From the NCBI RefSeq assembly GCF_003011925.2, contig NZ_PXXU01000006.1:1-64000 (forward strand): a DNA stretch of 64,000 nucleotides, read 5' to 3'. Of the stretch, positions 27,943 through 36,975 are shown in pieces. Both the position numbers and the translations under genes were made by a program. Under the pieces are notes generated by a model. It made no database searches and was not told the DNA's origin. It saw only the letters and a program-made list of their open reading frames with translations. The first letter of the stretch is position 1; each line of letters opens with the position of its first letter. This DNA is from Nitrosomonas supralitoralis (GTDB lineage Bacteria; Pseudomonadota; Gammaproteobacteria; Burkholderiales; Nitrosomonadaceae).

Positions 27943-28146
27943 CTAGGCTGTAGTATTGATATTTCTACCCAGATGTGCGGGTAGATTTTGTGCAAGCTGA
28001 GTAATGTCAGGTATGGCTTCAATTAAAGCGAGAGCTCCCGCAGCGTTAATTTCTATCGTCTTTTTAAGAACTGCAATGCCTACTGTTTGCTTGGTACCGA
28101 AGTCCGCCATTTCAGTTGCTATTTTTGCTATACCTGTTATGTCCAT
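27943..28146 (-). CDS. YjfB-family putative motility protein
   Basis: A 67-residue protein matching the YjfB pattern throughout: MDITGIAKIATEMA at the start, QTVGIAVLKKTIEINAAGALAL in the middle and the conserved tail PAHLGRNINTTA. The family is often encoded near flagellar genes and annotated as a putative motility protein; its biochemical role is not established. A caggaga ribosome site precedes ATG 28146. The cheYZ genes are about 1.3 kb away. Confidence 0.82.
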   Translation of the reverse strand: MDITGIAKIATEMADFGTKQTVGIAVLKKTIEINAAGALALIEAIPDITQLAQNLPAHLGRNINTTA

Positions 28147-28279
28147 ACAATCTCTCCTGAACTTTTACATTAGTTATAACGACATGCAAAGCCAAATTTT
28201 TAGGTGTAGCAAGAATTTCTCTCTTTTAGATTTAAATTGTTTGCCGCTCGATAGCGATACAGGACATTTTATGGGACCA

Positions 28280-28879
28280 CTAATCTTTTCTTAGGAATGT
28301 TGAGAAAAGTTTTTTAAAGTGATCTTTCCAATCTGATCCGACTTTTATGGGAATCTTCACTTGAATATTTGTATTTTTAATGTTTTTTCCTTCCAAATAT
28401 AAAATATATTGCCCTGGTTCGTTCAGCTTGAAGGCCTGGGTAATTACACCTGATGGATGTTGTTGAGCGGATATCGATAGTATTTTTTGTTCTTTCTGAT
28501 TATTATCAATAGCGTCTACCTTAACTAAGCGTTGAGCTAACAAATAATCCCGTGCTGATTCTGGATACAGCAAGTCAATCGAGATATTCAATGTTGCAGG
28601 CTCGGGTACATTTCCACATTGAACAGGAACATAGGGCGACCGTAAGGTATTTTCAGGCGATTCAAAATCTGCTGGGAGGTAGTATCCTGAATAACCAATG
28701 ATTAGGTTTTCGGTTTCGATGGTACAGGCGCCACCGCGAAAACCTTTAGGATAGGTGTCGGCTGAGTCACCTTGTGAACTTGCGCGAAACAGCATGCCGA
28801 ATGCAATAAAGGAAACCAAGACTCCAGTCAAAATTAAGAATAGAAATTTATGGGATGAAAATTTTGAAATGATAGACAT
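28280..28879 (-). CDS. Hypothetical exported or membrane-anchored protein
   Basis: A 199-residue protein with one N-terminal hydrophobic helix (FLFLILTGVLVSFIAFGMLF), then a beta-rich extracytoplasmic part. The last 70 residues look like an immunoglobulin-type fold (AFKLNEPGQYILYLEGKNIKN). It ends in a basic helix (DHFKKLFSTFLRKD). No family is recognised. Confidence 0.6.
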   Translation of the reverse strand: MSIISKFSSHKFLFLILTGVLVSFIAFGMLFRASSQGDSADTYPKGFRGGACTIETENLIIGYSGYYLPADFESPENTLRSPYVPVQCGNVPEPATLNISIDLLYPESARDYLLAQRLVKVDAIDNNQKEQKILSISAQQHPSGVITQAFKLNEPGQYILYLEGKNIKNTNIQVKIPIKVGSDWKDHFKKLFSTFLRKD

Positions 28880-29403
28880 AGTAATTTCTATTCATTTAGA
28901 AGAAATGGTGAAAATTATATCAGCCAACGTTGCTTGACGATACCGCTGTGCTTGTTGCCGTGGATTACTGATGTAGTCATTGTAATAATTGATTGAGCGA
29001 TCACGCATTAATAGCCTTAATTGCAAATTATTTAGTGCGTTTACCCAATAATTGGTGTTTTAATGGCATGGCAAGCCGCCCTTCAATTTTGAAGGCACTG
29101 CAATCAGTCATGCTTTGCATAAATTATATTACTAAACCAATGAGGCAAGTCGCTATGGTCATGTTATAGCGCCAATTATGATTTGTTGTGAACTAATTCA
29201 GAATTACTTACAGCTAGCCAGTAATGATCAGATTGTTGTTTGTTGTTTGTTGCTTGTCTTAACTTAACCTTCAGGTACAAATTTGTTAAGTTAACTCATT
29301 CAGTATAAAAATATCATGGCGTTCTGCTGACGGTGTCGAGCAGAACGTAGCAGATTGATATTTTCTCAATTGGAGTGGTCAGGCAAGGATTCTGGCGCAC
29401 TAC
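28880..29403. other. Intergenic region with a cheZ-end hairpin
   Basis: Apart from the hairpin described separately and a small ttgtttg repeat near 29232-29255, nothing is recognised. Confidence 0.4.
29305..29347 (-). terminator. Possible terminator downstream of cheYZ
   Basis: The minus strand shows a perfect 9-bp stem (cgttctgct with agcagaacg, 10-nt loop), then seven bases and an atattttta run. It begins 57 bases after the cheZ stop. The delayed T-run makes it a moderate candidate. Confidence 0.45.
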
Positions 29404-30162
29404 TTAGAAGCCAAGGCTAGCCAATAAATCATCAACCTGGTTTTGATTACATACGACATCTTTTCTTTTCTCGGGATTAGTAACTGGGCCATTCATGAGC
29501 CCTTCATCATCTGCGGGAGCCTTCTTGGCAGGCACATTGGCAAGCAAAAGATCAATTAGATCTTTCTCCAGACTTTGTACCATTTGTATGACTTTTTTGA
29601 TTACCTGACCTGTAAGATCTTGGAAATCTTGAGCCATCATAATTTCAAGCAATTGTGTGTTGGTTGCATTAGTATGTTCCGGTACCTTGTCAAGGTATTG
29701 CAGTGTATCAATAAGCAATGTTTTAAATATTTCCGTATCTGGATTTGCTTGTTGTGTTTCGAGAGCTTGCTTCCATTGTTTGGCTAGATGGATTGCATCG
29801 TTTGAAAGTTTTTCTTGAATCGGCATTGCAATCTCAGTGGCACTGAGTGTGCGTTCAGCAGCTTGTTCTGTTTTGGCGGCCACATAAGTAAGCTTGTTTT
29901 GAGTTTCTGGAACTTCGAGGGCAATTGACTGAAGCCGTTTGTCATATCCCAACTCGCGCAAACTATCGTGCAAATTTCGTGTTAACAATCCGATTTGATC
30001 AATAACTTTCTTGTCGGTTACTATTAGTTCTTGCTCTTCATTGACATTATTTTTGGACACCTTTGGTATATCAGCCATTTGAAACGATTTTTTAGAATTT
30101 TTTTGAGGTGGAGCTTGATCAGTTTCACTAGCCTTTACTTTCATATGATGCTTAGTATTCAT
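29404..30162 (-). CDS. cheZ: Chemotaxis CheY-P phosphatase CheZ
   Basis: A 252-residue, mostly helical protein that speeds dephosphorylation of CheY. The conserved active-site helix reads MMAQDFQDLTGQVIKKVIQM (about 175-194), and the extreme C-terminus VDDLLASLGF is the CheY-binding peptide. The N-terminal 45 residues are longer and more polar than in enteric CheZ. It follows cheY by 33 bp on the same strand. Confidence 0.95.
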   Translation of the reverse strand: MNTKHHMKVKASETDQAPPQKNSKKSFQMADIPKVSKNNVNEEQELIVTDKKVIDQIGLLTRNLHDSLRELGYDKRLQSIALEVPETQNKLTYVAAKTEQAAERTLSATEIAMPIQEKLSNDAIHLAKQWKQALETQQANPDTEIFKTLLIDTLQYLDKVPEHTNATNTQLLEIMMAQDFQDLTGQVIKKVIQMVQSLEKDLIDLLLANVPAKKAPADDEGLMNGPVTNPEKRKDVVCNQNQVDDLLASLGF

Positions 30163-30195
30163 ATTGTATCCATCAGTTTGTTATAAAAAGAAATA

Positions 30196-30603
30196 TTATG
30201 CTTTCGCAGCCAACTTGGCTTCCATATTCTGGAAAATTTTATTTAGTTTTTCCTCGAGCACGGCGGCAGTGAATGGTTTAACAATATAACCACTTGCACC
30301 GGCTTGAGCAGCAGCAACAATATTCTCTTTTTTTGCTTCAGCAGTGACCATAAGAACGGGAATATCTTTTAACGCAGAATTGGCGCGTACCTTCTGAAGC
30401 ATGGTTAATCCATCCATATTGGGCATATTCCAATCGGATACAATAAAGTCAAAGTTGCCATCTTGCAGCTTACGCAACGCAACTGCGCCGTCTTCAGCTT
30501 CGTCAACATTGACAAACCCAAGTTCTTTCAAAAGATTGCGAACGATTCTACGCATAGTAGAAAAATCATCTACTACCAAAAATTTTAAATTTTTGTCGGG
30601 CAT
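30196..30603 (-). CDS. cheY: Chemotaxis response regulator CheY
   Basis: A 135-residue single-domain receiver that, when phosphorylated by CheA, binds the flagellar switch. The key residues are at the classic positions: D12/D13, phospho-acceptor D57 in [14 protein letters not shown]87 in VLMVTAEA and K109 in YIVKPF. It starts at ATG 30603 with an acggag site. It is the first gene of a cheYZ pair separated from other chemotaxis genes. Confidence 0.97.
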   Translation of the reverse strand: MPDKNLKFLVVDDFSTMRRIVRNLLKELGFVNVDEAEDGAVALRKLQDGNFDFIVSDWNMPNMDGLTMLQKVRANSALKDIPVLMVTAEAKKENIVAAAQAGASGYIVKPFTAAVLEEKLNKIFQNMEAKLAAKA

Positions 30604-31065
30604 ATATTTCTCCGTTAATGGCTATATTTTGTAAATTTTTTGAAGCACCTATTCATAGCTGACTAATCAAATGGCTTCGCTTGATACTCATATTGTCGGT
30701 GTTTTTACGACAAATGGTTTTGAAAGTTTAGTTAAGATTTGGAAAATAAATTCTGTCACAGAGATTGTTACTATAAATTTAGATTGAGGTATCTAAATTC
30801 AATCAGAATCAGAATTAGAAGTTGAGTTGGTGACGGCATGATTTGTTGAAAAGAAGTGCAACACTATATCTATATAATTAGGGTGTAATAAGTTAAGTGC
30901 GTTTGTAGGAGCTTGCTTGTGATAGTTGGAATCGTCTCTTGTCTATGTCATTTTTATGTTGTTTTCATCAATAAAATCACTGACCAATTGCTATTTGCGT
31001 GATATTAATCAACAGTAACATCCAAGGGGTTAACTGCAAAAAAACTTTTATAAATTGGGGAGTTG
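30604..31065. other. Intergenic region upstream of cheY
   Basis: It should hold the cheYZ promoter. A FliA-like -10 (ttgtcggt on the plus strand) lies near 30694 but lacks a matching -35. Nothing else is recognised. Confidence 0.35.
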
Positions 31066-32055
31066 TCAGTTGCTGTAGCCATTTTCTTTGAACCAGAGAA
31101 TTGCATCTCTAATTGCTTCAAATGCTGGGCGGTATTGATAACCTAATTCATGTTGTGCTTTTTTACTGGAGAAGAACATAAGTTTTCTGGCCATACGAAT
31201 GCTATCCAGTGTTGCACGAGGCTCAGAGTGTGTAAATTGTGCAATTTTTTCCATACACCATGCCATAGGTAGCATTACACTGATAGGTAAGTTGATGCGA
31301 TTTATTTTTGTTCCATTAATTACATCAATGGTTTGCAGGATTTGCAGTAGAGTCATGTCATCGCCACCCAAAATGTAGCGTTCCCCTTGTTTCCCATGCT
31401 GATATGCTAGTAAGTGGCCATATGCAATGTCATCGACATGAGCAACGTTGAGTCCGGTATTCACATAAGCAGGCATGCGCCCCATGAGTGTATCCACTAT
31501 AATGCGTCCGGTTGGGGTAGGGCGAATATCTCCAGGGCCTATCGGAGCCGAAGGATTAACAATGGTTAAGGGTAAATGGTGCTCATCGGTTAATTGTTTC
31601 ACCATTTGTTCGGCGAAATATTTGGAGCGTTTATAGTATCCGGTAATCGCAGAAATATCGGATGGAGTTTCTTCGTTGGCCGGTGATCCATCAGGGTTCA
31701 GACCCAGCGCTGCAACACTGCTAGTATATACGATGCGCTTAATACCTTCCTGATGAGCGGCTATGATGAGCGCGCGAGTACCATTGATGTTGATGTCATA
31801 CATGGTTTCTGGATCAGGAACCCAGAGACGATAATCGGCCGCAACGTGGAAAAGATTGTCGCAACCATGAACTGCACGTTGAAGGGATTTATGGTCACGT
31901 AGATCACCTTCGGAAATTTCGACCACAAAATTCTTTAGATTCCTTCGGTCACTTTCTGGCCTAACCAAAACCCGGACGTCATGGCCAGCTGTTAGCAAAC
32001 AGCGCATAACCGCAGAGCCAAGAAATCCAGTCGCGCCTGTAACCAATGATTTCAT
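31066..32055 (-). CDS. hpnA: Hopanoid-associated sugar epimerase HpnA
   Basis: A 329-residue NAD-dependent short-chain (extended) epimerase/dehydratase. The N-terminal Rossmann motif is VTGATGFLGSAV. The active-site pair is a Ser in VYTSSVAALG and YYKRSKYFAEQ (Tyr-x-x-x-Lys). The protein matches the HpnA type (NPSAPIGPGDIRPTPTGRIIVD). HpnA is found with hopanoid genes, although its exact step is unsettled. It lies 14 bp after the squalene synthase-like gene, supporting a polycyclic triterpenoid role. Confidence 0.88.
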   Translation of the reverse strand: MKSLVTGATGFLGSAVMRCLLTAGHDVRVLVRPESDRRNLKNFVVEISEGDLRDHKSLQRAVHGCDNLFHVAADYRLWVPDPETMYDININGTRALIIAAHQEGIKRIVYTSSVAALGLNPDGSPANEETPSDISAITGYYKRSKYFAEQMVKQLTDEHHLPLTIVNPSAPIGPGDIRPTPTGRIIVDTLMGRMPAYVNTGLNVAHVDDIAYGHLLAYQHGKQGERYILGGDDMTLLQILQTIDVINGTKINRINLPISVMLPMAWCMEKIAQFTHSEPRATLDSIRMARKLMFFSSKKAQHELGYQYRPAFEAIRDAILWFKENGYSN

Positions 32056-32069
32056 GATAATGTAATTGT

Positions 32070-33128
32070 TCAGCTAATTTCTGACAGCGCTGCTTCGTGT
32101 GAACTAGCTTCGGGAAGGTTTCTGGAAGTATACTTGAATAATAGCGCAAGTATCCAGTTGTGACTGGCAAACAAACTAGTTGTTACGATGGTCGCTTTAA
32201 CGCTGCGGCGACTGATCTTCACTTGCGCTCCTTCAGAAAAATTCCGGTGTTGATTAATTTTATTCAGAGTCAGGATGGCCATGCCAATTGCCCATAAACA
32301 AAATCGGCGGATGCCTTTTTCGTTTGGGGGTATCAGGCTAGTGTAGACCAGAGCGTTAAGTAAATGCCCTTTGGCAACCCCCAATAGCTCTGCCAATCCA
32401 GCTTGAAATTTGTCATCACTCATGCCTGGCTGTAACTTTTTGAGATCGAATCCATTTTTTAGAAAGATATCTTGTGGCAGCCAGCATGCACCACGTGCAC
32501 GGTCATCCCATATATCTTTAAGAATATTTGTCATTTGTAAACCCTGTCCAAATGATACTGCAAGCTTCATCAAAGTGGCCTTGTGTGCATTGATTTCAGC
32601 TGAGTAATCACAGAATAATTCTGTTAACATTTCGCCGACAACACCTGCGACGTAGTAACAATACTGATTCATGGCGGATAAATCTTTGAGTCCTTCCAAA
32701 GATTCGGTTTCCTGATAATCTGCCATACCTCGTGCCATGATTCTTACACATCGTTCCAATGCCTTACGTTGCGCGAGATTAAAACCGTGCGTGATGCGAA
32801 TAACTGCAGGTGTGTTTTTAATTAAATCATGTTCTGCAGGAATGGTTTGGACAGAAAGAAGAGGGCTCAATTTTTTTGCAAATGCATCGGCGGATGCATT
32901 TCCGCATACCACCTCCGCAAACATGTCCGATAGCTGTCGAGTTTGATCTATCGTCAGAGCATTATCATCTTCAATTGTGTCAGTGATTCGGCAAAGTAGA
33001 TATGCATTACCTATGACGCAGCGTAAAGCTTCCGGTAATTGTGGGATGGTTAGTGCAAAAGTACGCGAGACGCCCTGTAGGATGTGGTCTTGATATTGCT
33101 TATCTTTGATACGGGAGTGACTTGTCAT
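32070..33128 (-). CDS. Squalene synthase-family protein (farnesyl-diphosphate farnesyltransferase)
   Basis: A 352-residue head-to-head prenyl synthase. SRTFALTIPQLP and the first Asp-rich motif DTIEDD (residues 50-55) are followed by the second, DIWDDRARGACWLP (near residue 210), preceded by GLQMTNILKD. These bind Mg2+ and farnesyl diphosphate. The single long protein looks like the NADPH-dependent synthase type rather than the HpnC/HpnD pair. A C-terminal hydrophobic segment (TSLFASHNWILALLF) may anchor it. ATG 33128 is preferred over a TTG at 33149. It pairs with hpnA. Confidence 0.88.
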   Translation of the reverse strand: MTSHSRIKDKQYQDHILQGVSRTFALTIPQLPEALRCVIGNAYLLCRITDTIEDDNALTIDQTRQLSDMFAEVVCGNASADAFAKKLSPLLSVQTIPAEHDLIKNTPAVIRITHGFNLAQRKALERCVRIMARGMADYQETESLEGLKDLSAMNQYCYYVAGVVGEMLTELFCDYSAEINAHKATLMKLAVSFGQGLQMTNILKDIWDDRARGACWLPQDIFLKNGFDLKKLQPGMSDDKFQAGLAELLGVAKGHLLNALVYTSLIPPNEKGIRRFCLWAIGMAILTLNKINQHRNFSEGAQVKISRRSVKATIVTTSLFASHNWILALLFKYTSRNLPEASSHEAALSEIS

Positions 33129-33194
33129 TACGAAATTATCATAAAGCAATACAACGTATTATTTCAATTAATTGTATCTCCTGATTCATGCTGC

Positions 33195-34451
33195 TCAGTA
33201 AGATAAAGTGTGCTCGTTAGAAAATAACTGATCAATTGTTTCACGTTGCCGGATAATATGGGAAGTATTTTTATCCACCATAATTTCAGCAGCGCGCGGT
33301 CTCGAATTGTAATTCGAGCTCATGCTCATACCATACGCACCGGCTGACATGATGGCCAGAAGGTCACCATTATTCAGACCGAGATTACGATCATGACCTA
33401 AAAAATCACCCGTTTCACATACGGGTCCAACGATCTGATAATTTTTGATTTCTCCGGAATTTTTATTAACGGGTAAAATTTCATGATAGGCATTATAAAG
33501 TGCCGGGCGCATCAGATCGTTCATGGCTGCATCGACAATGGCAAAGTTACGCGCAGGGGTATGTTTTAGATACTCAATGCGCGTCAGAAGGATGCCTGCA
33601 TTGCCAACCAACGAGCGACCCGGTTCAATTAAAAGACGTTGTTTTAATTGATGCGTGCTGGTACAAAGTGCGGAAACATAATCACTAATTGATGGCAAAA
33701 TTTCATCGTTATAGCGAATACCTAATCCTCCACCTAAATCCAGATGATCAATTTCTAGATTCTGCGCCTGCAGAGTTTTAAGTAAGTTGAGCATTTTTTT
33801 ACTGGCCTGCATAAAAGGTTCTAGTTTTGTAAGCTGCGAACCAATGTGACAATCTAAACCAACAAACCGAATATTTGAATATAAGTGCGCGGAATGATAG
33901 ATCCTTTCAGCTTCACTGGTTGGAATACCAAATTTATTTTCTTTGAGGCCGGTGGAAATGTATGGGTGTGTTTTTGCATCGACATCTGGATTTACACGTA
34001 GACTGACAGGTGCAATTTTGTTCATTTCTTTAGCAATATGATTTAAAGAAATTAATTCAATCTCAGATTCTACATTGAAACATAAGATATTGGCGTCTAG
34101 CGCCATGCGCATTTCAAACAAAGTTTTACCAACGCCGGAAAAGACCGTTTTACCCGGATCTCCACCTGCTTTAATAACACGCTGCAATTCTCCGCCTGAT
34201 ACGATATCGAAGCCGCTGCCAAGTTGAGCGAACAGATTGAGTATGGCAATATTTGAATTGGCTTTTACTGCAAAACAAATTAAATGATCACGATTTGTGA
34301 ATGCCGCATCGAATTCTTTATAAGCCTCAGTCAATGCTGACCGAGAATAGACATAGCACGGCGTTCCGAATTCCTCAGCTATTTCCTTTAGAGGTACTGA
34401 TTCGACGAAGAGCTCATCGTTGTAGTAGACAAATTTAGAAAAACCACTCAT
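33195..34451 (-). CDS. lysA: Diaminopimelate decarboxylase
   Basis: A 418-residue PLP enzyme catalysing the last step of lysine synthesis. The PLP lysine is K63 (CFAVKANSN). Glycine-rich DLGGGLGIRYN and the CETGDFLG box supply phosphate and substrate contacts, and HIGSQL is conserved. Its ATG (34451) overlaps the stop of the small lipoprotein gene upstream (ATGA), so the two are coupled, an arrangement common in proteobacteria. Confidence 0.96.
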   Translation of the reverse strand: MSGFSKFVYYNDELFVESVPLKEIAEEFGTPCYVYSRSALTEAYKEFDAAFTNRDHLICFAVKANSNIAILNLFAQLGSGFDIVSGGELQRVIKAGGDPGKTVFSGVGKTLFEMRMALDANILCFNVESEIELISLNHIAKEMNKIAPVSLRVNPDVDAKTHPYISTGLKENKFGIPTSEAERIYHSAHLYSNIRFVGLDCHIGSQLTKLEPFMQASKKMLNLLKTLQAQNLEIDHLDLGGGLGIRYNDEILPSISDYVSALCTSTHQLKQRLLIEPGRSLVGNAGILLTRIEYLKHTPARNFAIVDAAMNDLMRPALYNAYHEILPVNKNSGEIKNYQIVGPVCETGDFLGHDRNLGLNNGDLLAIMSAGAYGMSMSSNYNSRPRAAEIMVDKNTSHIIRQRETIDQLFSNEHTLSY

Positions 34452-34576
34452 TTTCTTTCAATTTCATCTGGAGTTGCGCGACTAGCTTCATCAGTCTGAG
34501 GAAGATAAAGCGGCCCTTTAAGACCACATGCACTTAAAGCATAAGCTAATAGGATCACGGTACAGATTAAACGCAT
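34448..34576 (-). CDS. lptM: LptM-type small lipoprotein (YifL family)
   Basis: A 42-residue lipoprotein. It starts MRLICTVILLAYALSACGLKGPLYLP, with the lipobox LSAC and the conserved GLKGPLYLP right after the lipidated Cys, exactly as in LptM/YifL. In E. coli this protein helps LptD mature in the outer membrane. An aaagg ribosome site precedes ATG 34576. It lies directly upstream of lysA, its usual place. Confidence 0.88.
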   Translation of the reverse strand: MRLICTVILLAYALSACGLKGPLYLPQTDEASRATPDEIERK

Positions 34577-34668
34577 GGATAAACCTTTAGTGAGAATTTA
34601 CCGGATACTATCATAAGCGAATAACAAATTAATCAAACTTGTGATTAATATTGTCAGCCGTAGTAAGG

Positions 34669-35295
34669 TTAAGCGAGAGGCAATTCTAAGGTCAGCCAGC
34701 TTACTAATTCATCAATTAACTTATTACTGGCAGAGCTTAGAGCAAATACCGCGCCTGCGGCATCAGCTGAGGGAGCGTTTTCTTTAGCGCTGAAGTCTTT
34801 TTGAGCAAGTAGTTTCCGTGAACTACGTTCAATTAAGCTAACACGAATGCTAACAACAACATGACTAGAGTTTGTAGTGTCAAACAGCTGGGTAAATTCG
34901 TCCAATTCGATTTGCAACGAATAATCAGCTTTTGCTGCGCTGCTGTCAATTATGACTTGCTCATGCGTATTGGTAACGATGCGGTTTCGTATCTGTTGAG
35001 TAAGCAGCGTAGCAGGTGCCGCTATCCAGCGGCTATTGGCGTAGGCATGCGATTGTGCAGAATTGTGATACAGCAATCGGTAATGAATCGCGGTATTATC
35101 CAGCCAGGTGGGTGCTGTCGCATCGGAAACTAACAGACTTCTTCGGTATGGTTGCGGTTGTTTTGATAATTGCTCAGACAGAGGTGAATGCTGTATACCA
35201 AAATTGTAGGTCGATATTGTAGATTGAGGTTTGTGCAATATAGAGCATCCCGTAAGAAAGAAAATAATAAGGATCAACAATAGCATTTTCTTCAT
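34669..35295 (-). CDS. ABC-type transport auxiliary lipoprotein (PqiC-like)
   Basis: A 208-residue lipoprotein with lipobox FLTGC after a 16-residue signal. The body matches the PqiC/YmbA-type auxiliary component (YNFGIQ, LLVSDATAPTWLDNTAIHYRL, RWIAAPATLLTQQIRNRI). Such lipoproteins work at the outer-membrane end of MCE lipid transport systems. It starts three bases after the MCE gene and is the last gene of that operon. Confidence 0.85.
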   Translation of the reverse strand: MKKMLLLILIIFFLTGCSILHKPQSTISTYNFGIQHSPLSEQLSKQPQPYRRSLLVSDATAPTWLDNTAIHYRLLYHNSAQSHAYANSRWIAAPATLLTQQIRNRIVTNTHEQVIIDSSAAKADYSLQIELDEFTQLFDTTNSSHVVVSIRVSLIERSSRKLLAQKDFSAKENAPSADAAGAVFALSSASNKLIDELVSWLTLELPLA

Positions 35296-35298
35296 GGT

Positions 35299-36189
35299 TT
35301 ATTTCCTTTGGGGTGGAGTAAAGCCAGCTTCACCCGGACCAGGAGGTGAAGAGGTCCGGCCAAATATTAAGCTTTGCGGGTTTTCTTCTAATTGGTGGAG
35401 TACTTTATCCAGATTATGAGAATTACGAGCTATGCTGAGACTCAATTTTCGCAGCTCAGGAATTGTAGTTGCGAGCTCCTGGGTACTTTGCGACAAGCTA
35501 TCGAAAATACCTTCTTTTTGGTTGGCATTGGACACCGTAAGACTGAGTTCACCCAGGAGATGATCCAGGCGCTTAACTAAGGTACCTGATTCTATGGTTA
35601 ATTCAGTAAATGATTTTAATACCGGTTGTAAGTGACCAGCAATGCCATCAAAATTTTTGGTGGCTATATCGATATTCTGCAAAATTTGCGAAACATGATT
35701 TTGATTTTGTTCGTTTAACAATTGGTGCATTTTCAACACTAACTGGTTGACATTGCTGAGTAAATCCTGTCCGGAGCCCGTCACTTCATCCAGCAGTGAT
35801 CGGCGCATCGGAATGCGATCTTCGCTGAGTATCTCATTATCAACGCCATCATCATTTAGCTGAATATAAGCGAGTCCTGTGACACCCTGGTACCCTAATT
35901 GTGCATAAATACTTTTTCTCAGGGTAACATTCTCGTTCACTGCAATATGGATGAGTATCTGGTGTGGATTATCGGGATCAAATTCAATCTTTTCCACTTT
36001 GCCAATATTAACGCCGCGATAGTGTACGGCAGATTGAGGGCTAAGCCCGCTTACCGATTCCTTGGTTACCACGAGATAATCTGTACGCTTGGTGTTGTTG
36101 CCACTGAACCACATAGCAACTAAGGCCACAGAAATACTTAATATAATAACAAAGATGCCGGCTATGAGGGCATGGGCACGGTTTTCCAT
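35299..36189 (-). CDS. MCE-domain lipid transport protein (MlaD-like)
   Basis: A 296-residue periplasmic protein anchored by one N-terminal helix (ALIAGIFVIILSISVALVAMWF). One MCE domain follows (residues about 38-120: VSGLSPQSAVHYRGVNIGKVEKIEFD, YAQLGYQGVTGLAYIQL). A long helical region with coiled-coil character (about 130-280) is longer than in E. coli MlaD and resembles PqiB/YebT-type extension. It binds lipids between the membranes. It overlaps the ATPase gene by 28 bp. Confidence 0.9.
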   Translation of the reverse strand: MENRAHALIAGIFVIILSISVALVAMWFSGNNTKRTDYLVVTKESVSGLSPQSAVHYRGVNIGKVEKIEFDPDNPHQILIHIAVNENVTLRKSIYAQLGYQGVTGLAYIQLNDDGVDNEILSEDRIPMRRSLLDEVTGSGQDLLSNVNQLVLKMHQLLNEQNQNHVSQILQNIDIATKNFDGIAGHLQPVLKSFTELTIESGTLVKRLDHLLGELSLTVSNANQKEGIFDSLSQSTQELATTIPELRKLSLSIARNSHNLDKVLHQLEENPQSLIFGRTSSPPGPGEAGFTPPQRK

Positions 36190-36971
36190 GTTTGCTCCGA
36201 GTGATTTTTTTGCTCAATTTTATGTTGTATGGTTTTAAAAAAACTGGTAATAAATGGGTGTTGGAAGCGGCGTATCTCATCCAAGGTTCCCGTTATGATA
36301 ACTTGCTGATCTGCCAGGACAGCGATGCGATCTGATAATGCAACGAGTGTATCAAGGTCATGGGTAACCATAACAATTGTAAGATTCATTTCACTTCGCA
36401 AAGCAAGAATCAGCTCCACGAAACTTTGACTTAGCTCAGGATCCAGTCCGGCAGTAGGTTCGTCGAGAAATAATAGTTCTGGGTCTAATGCCAGTGCACG
36501 AGCTAAAGCGACGCGCTTGATCATTCCTCCGGATAAGGCTGATGGCATCTTATTGGCATGTTTTGGTTCTATCGCCACCATATTGAGCTTAACCATTACC
36601 AAATCACGAATCATGTCTTCACTGAGCGCATGCAATTCACGTAAAGGTAGAGCAACATTATCGAATACAGTCAATGCACTAAATAACGCTCCTTGTTGAA
36701 AAAGAACGCCGCAATGGCCGCGTACATTTTTTTCTTGAATATTGGAGCGGATGTTATCTAAAGAGTTGCCAAAGACTCTTACTTTTCCCTGGGAAGGTCT
36801 TTCCAGTCCCAGCATTTGTCGCAGCAATGTCGTTTTTCCACTCCCTGAGCCGCCGATCAAAGTCAGTATCTCGCCACGATACACGTCTAAATTAATATCG
36901 CGATGGACAATATGATTCCCAAAGCGAGTAGATAGTGATTCAATCTCAATGATACATTCCGGCTTGTTCAT
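36162..36971 (-). CDS. MCE/Mla-type ABC transporter ATPase
   Basis: A 269-residue ATPase starting MNKPECIIEIE at ATG 36971, four bases after the permease stop. Walker A is GGSGSGKTTLLR, the ABC signature is LSGGMIKRVALARALA, and Walker B is LLFLDEPTAGLD, followed by the switch His of VMVTHD. The sequence VLFQQGALFSALTVFDNVA is typical of MlaF-type proteins. It powers lipid transport through the permease and MCE partner. Confidence 0.93.
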   Translation of the reverse strand: MNKPECIIEIESLSTRFGNHIVHRDINLDVYRGEILTLIGGSGSGKTTLLRQMLGLERPSQGKVRVFGNSLDNIRSNIQEKNVRGHCGVLFQQGALFSALTVFDNVALPLRELHALSEDMIRDLVMVKLNMVAIEPKHANKMPSALSGGMIKRVALARALALDPELLFLDEPTAGLDPELSQSFVELILALRSEMNLTIVMVTHDLDTLVALSDRIAVLADQQVIITGTLDEIRRFQHPFITSFFKTIQHKIEQKNHSEQTWKTVPMPS

Positions 36972-36975
36972 TAAT

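Noticed and set aside
28170-28200. FliA-like promoter for the YjfB-family gene
   Set aside because: ttataacg-N15-tttt has four mismatches in the -10 element.
30690-30720. FliA-like promoter for cheY
   Set aside because: A ttgtcggt -10-like string is present, but at 15-bp spacing the -35 is ggtt instead of ttta; too weak to claim.
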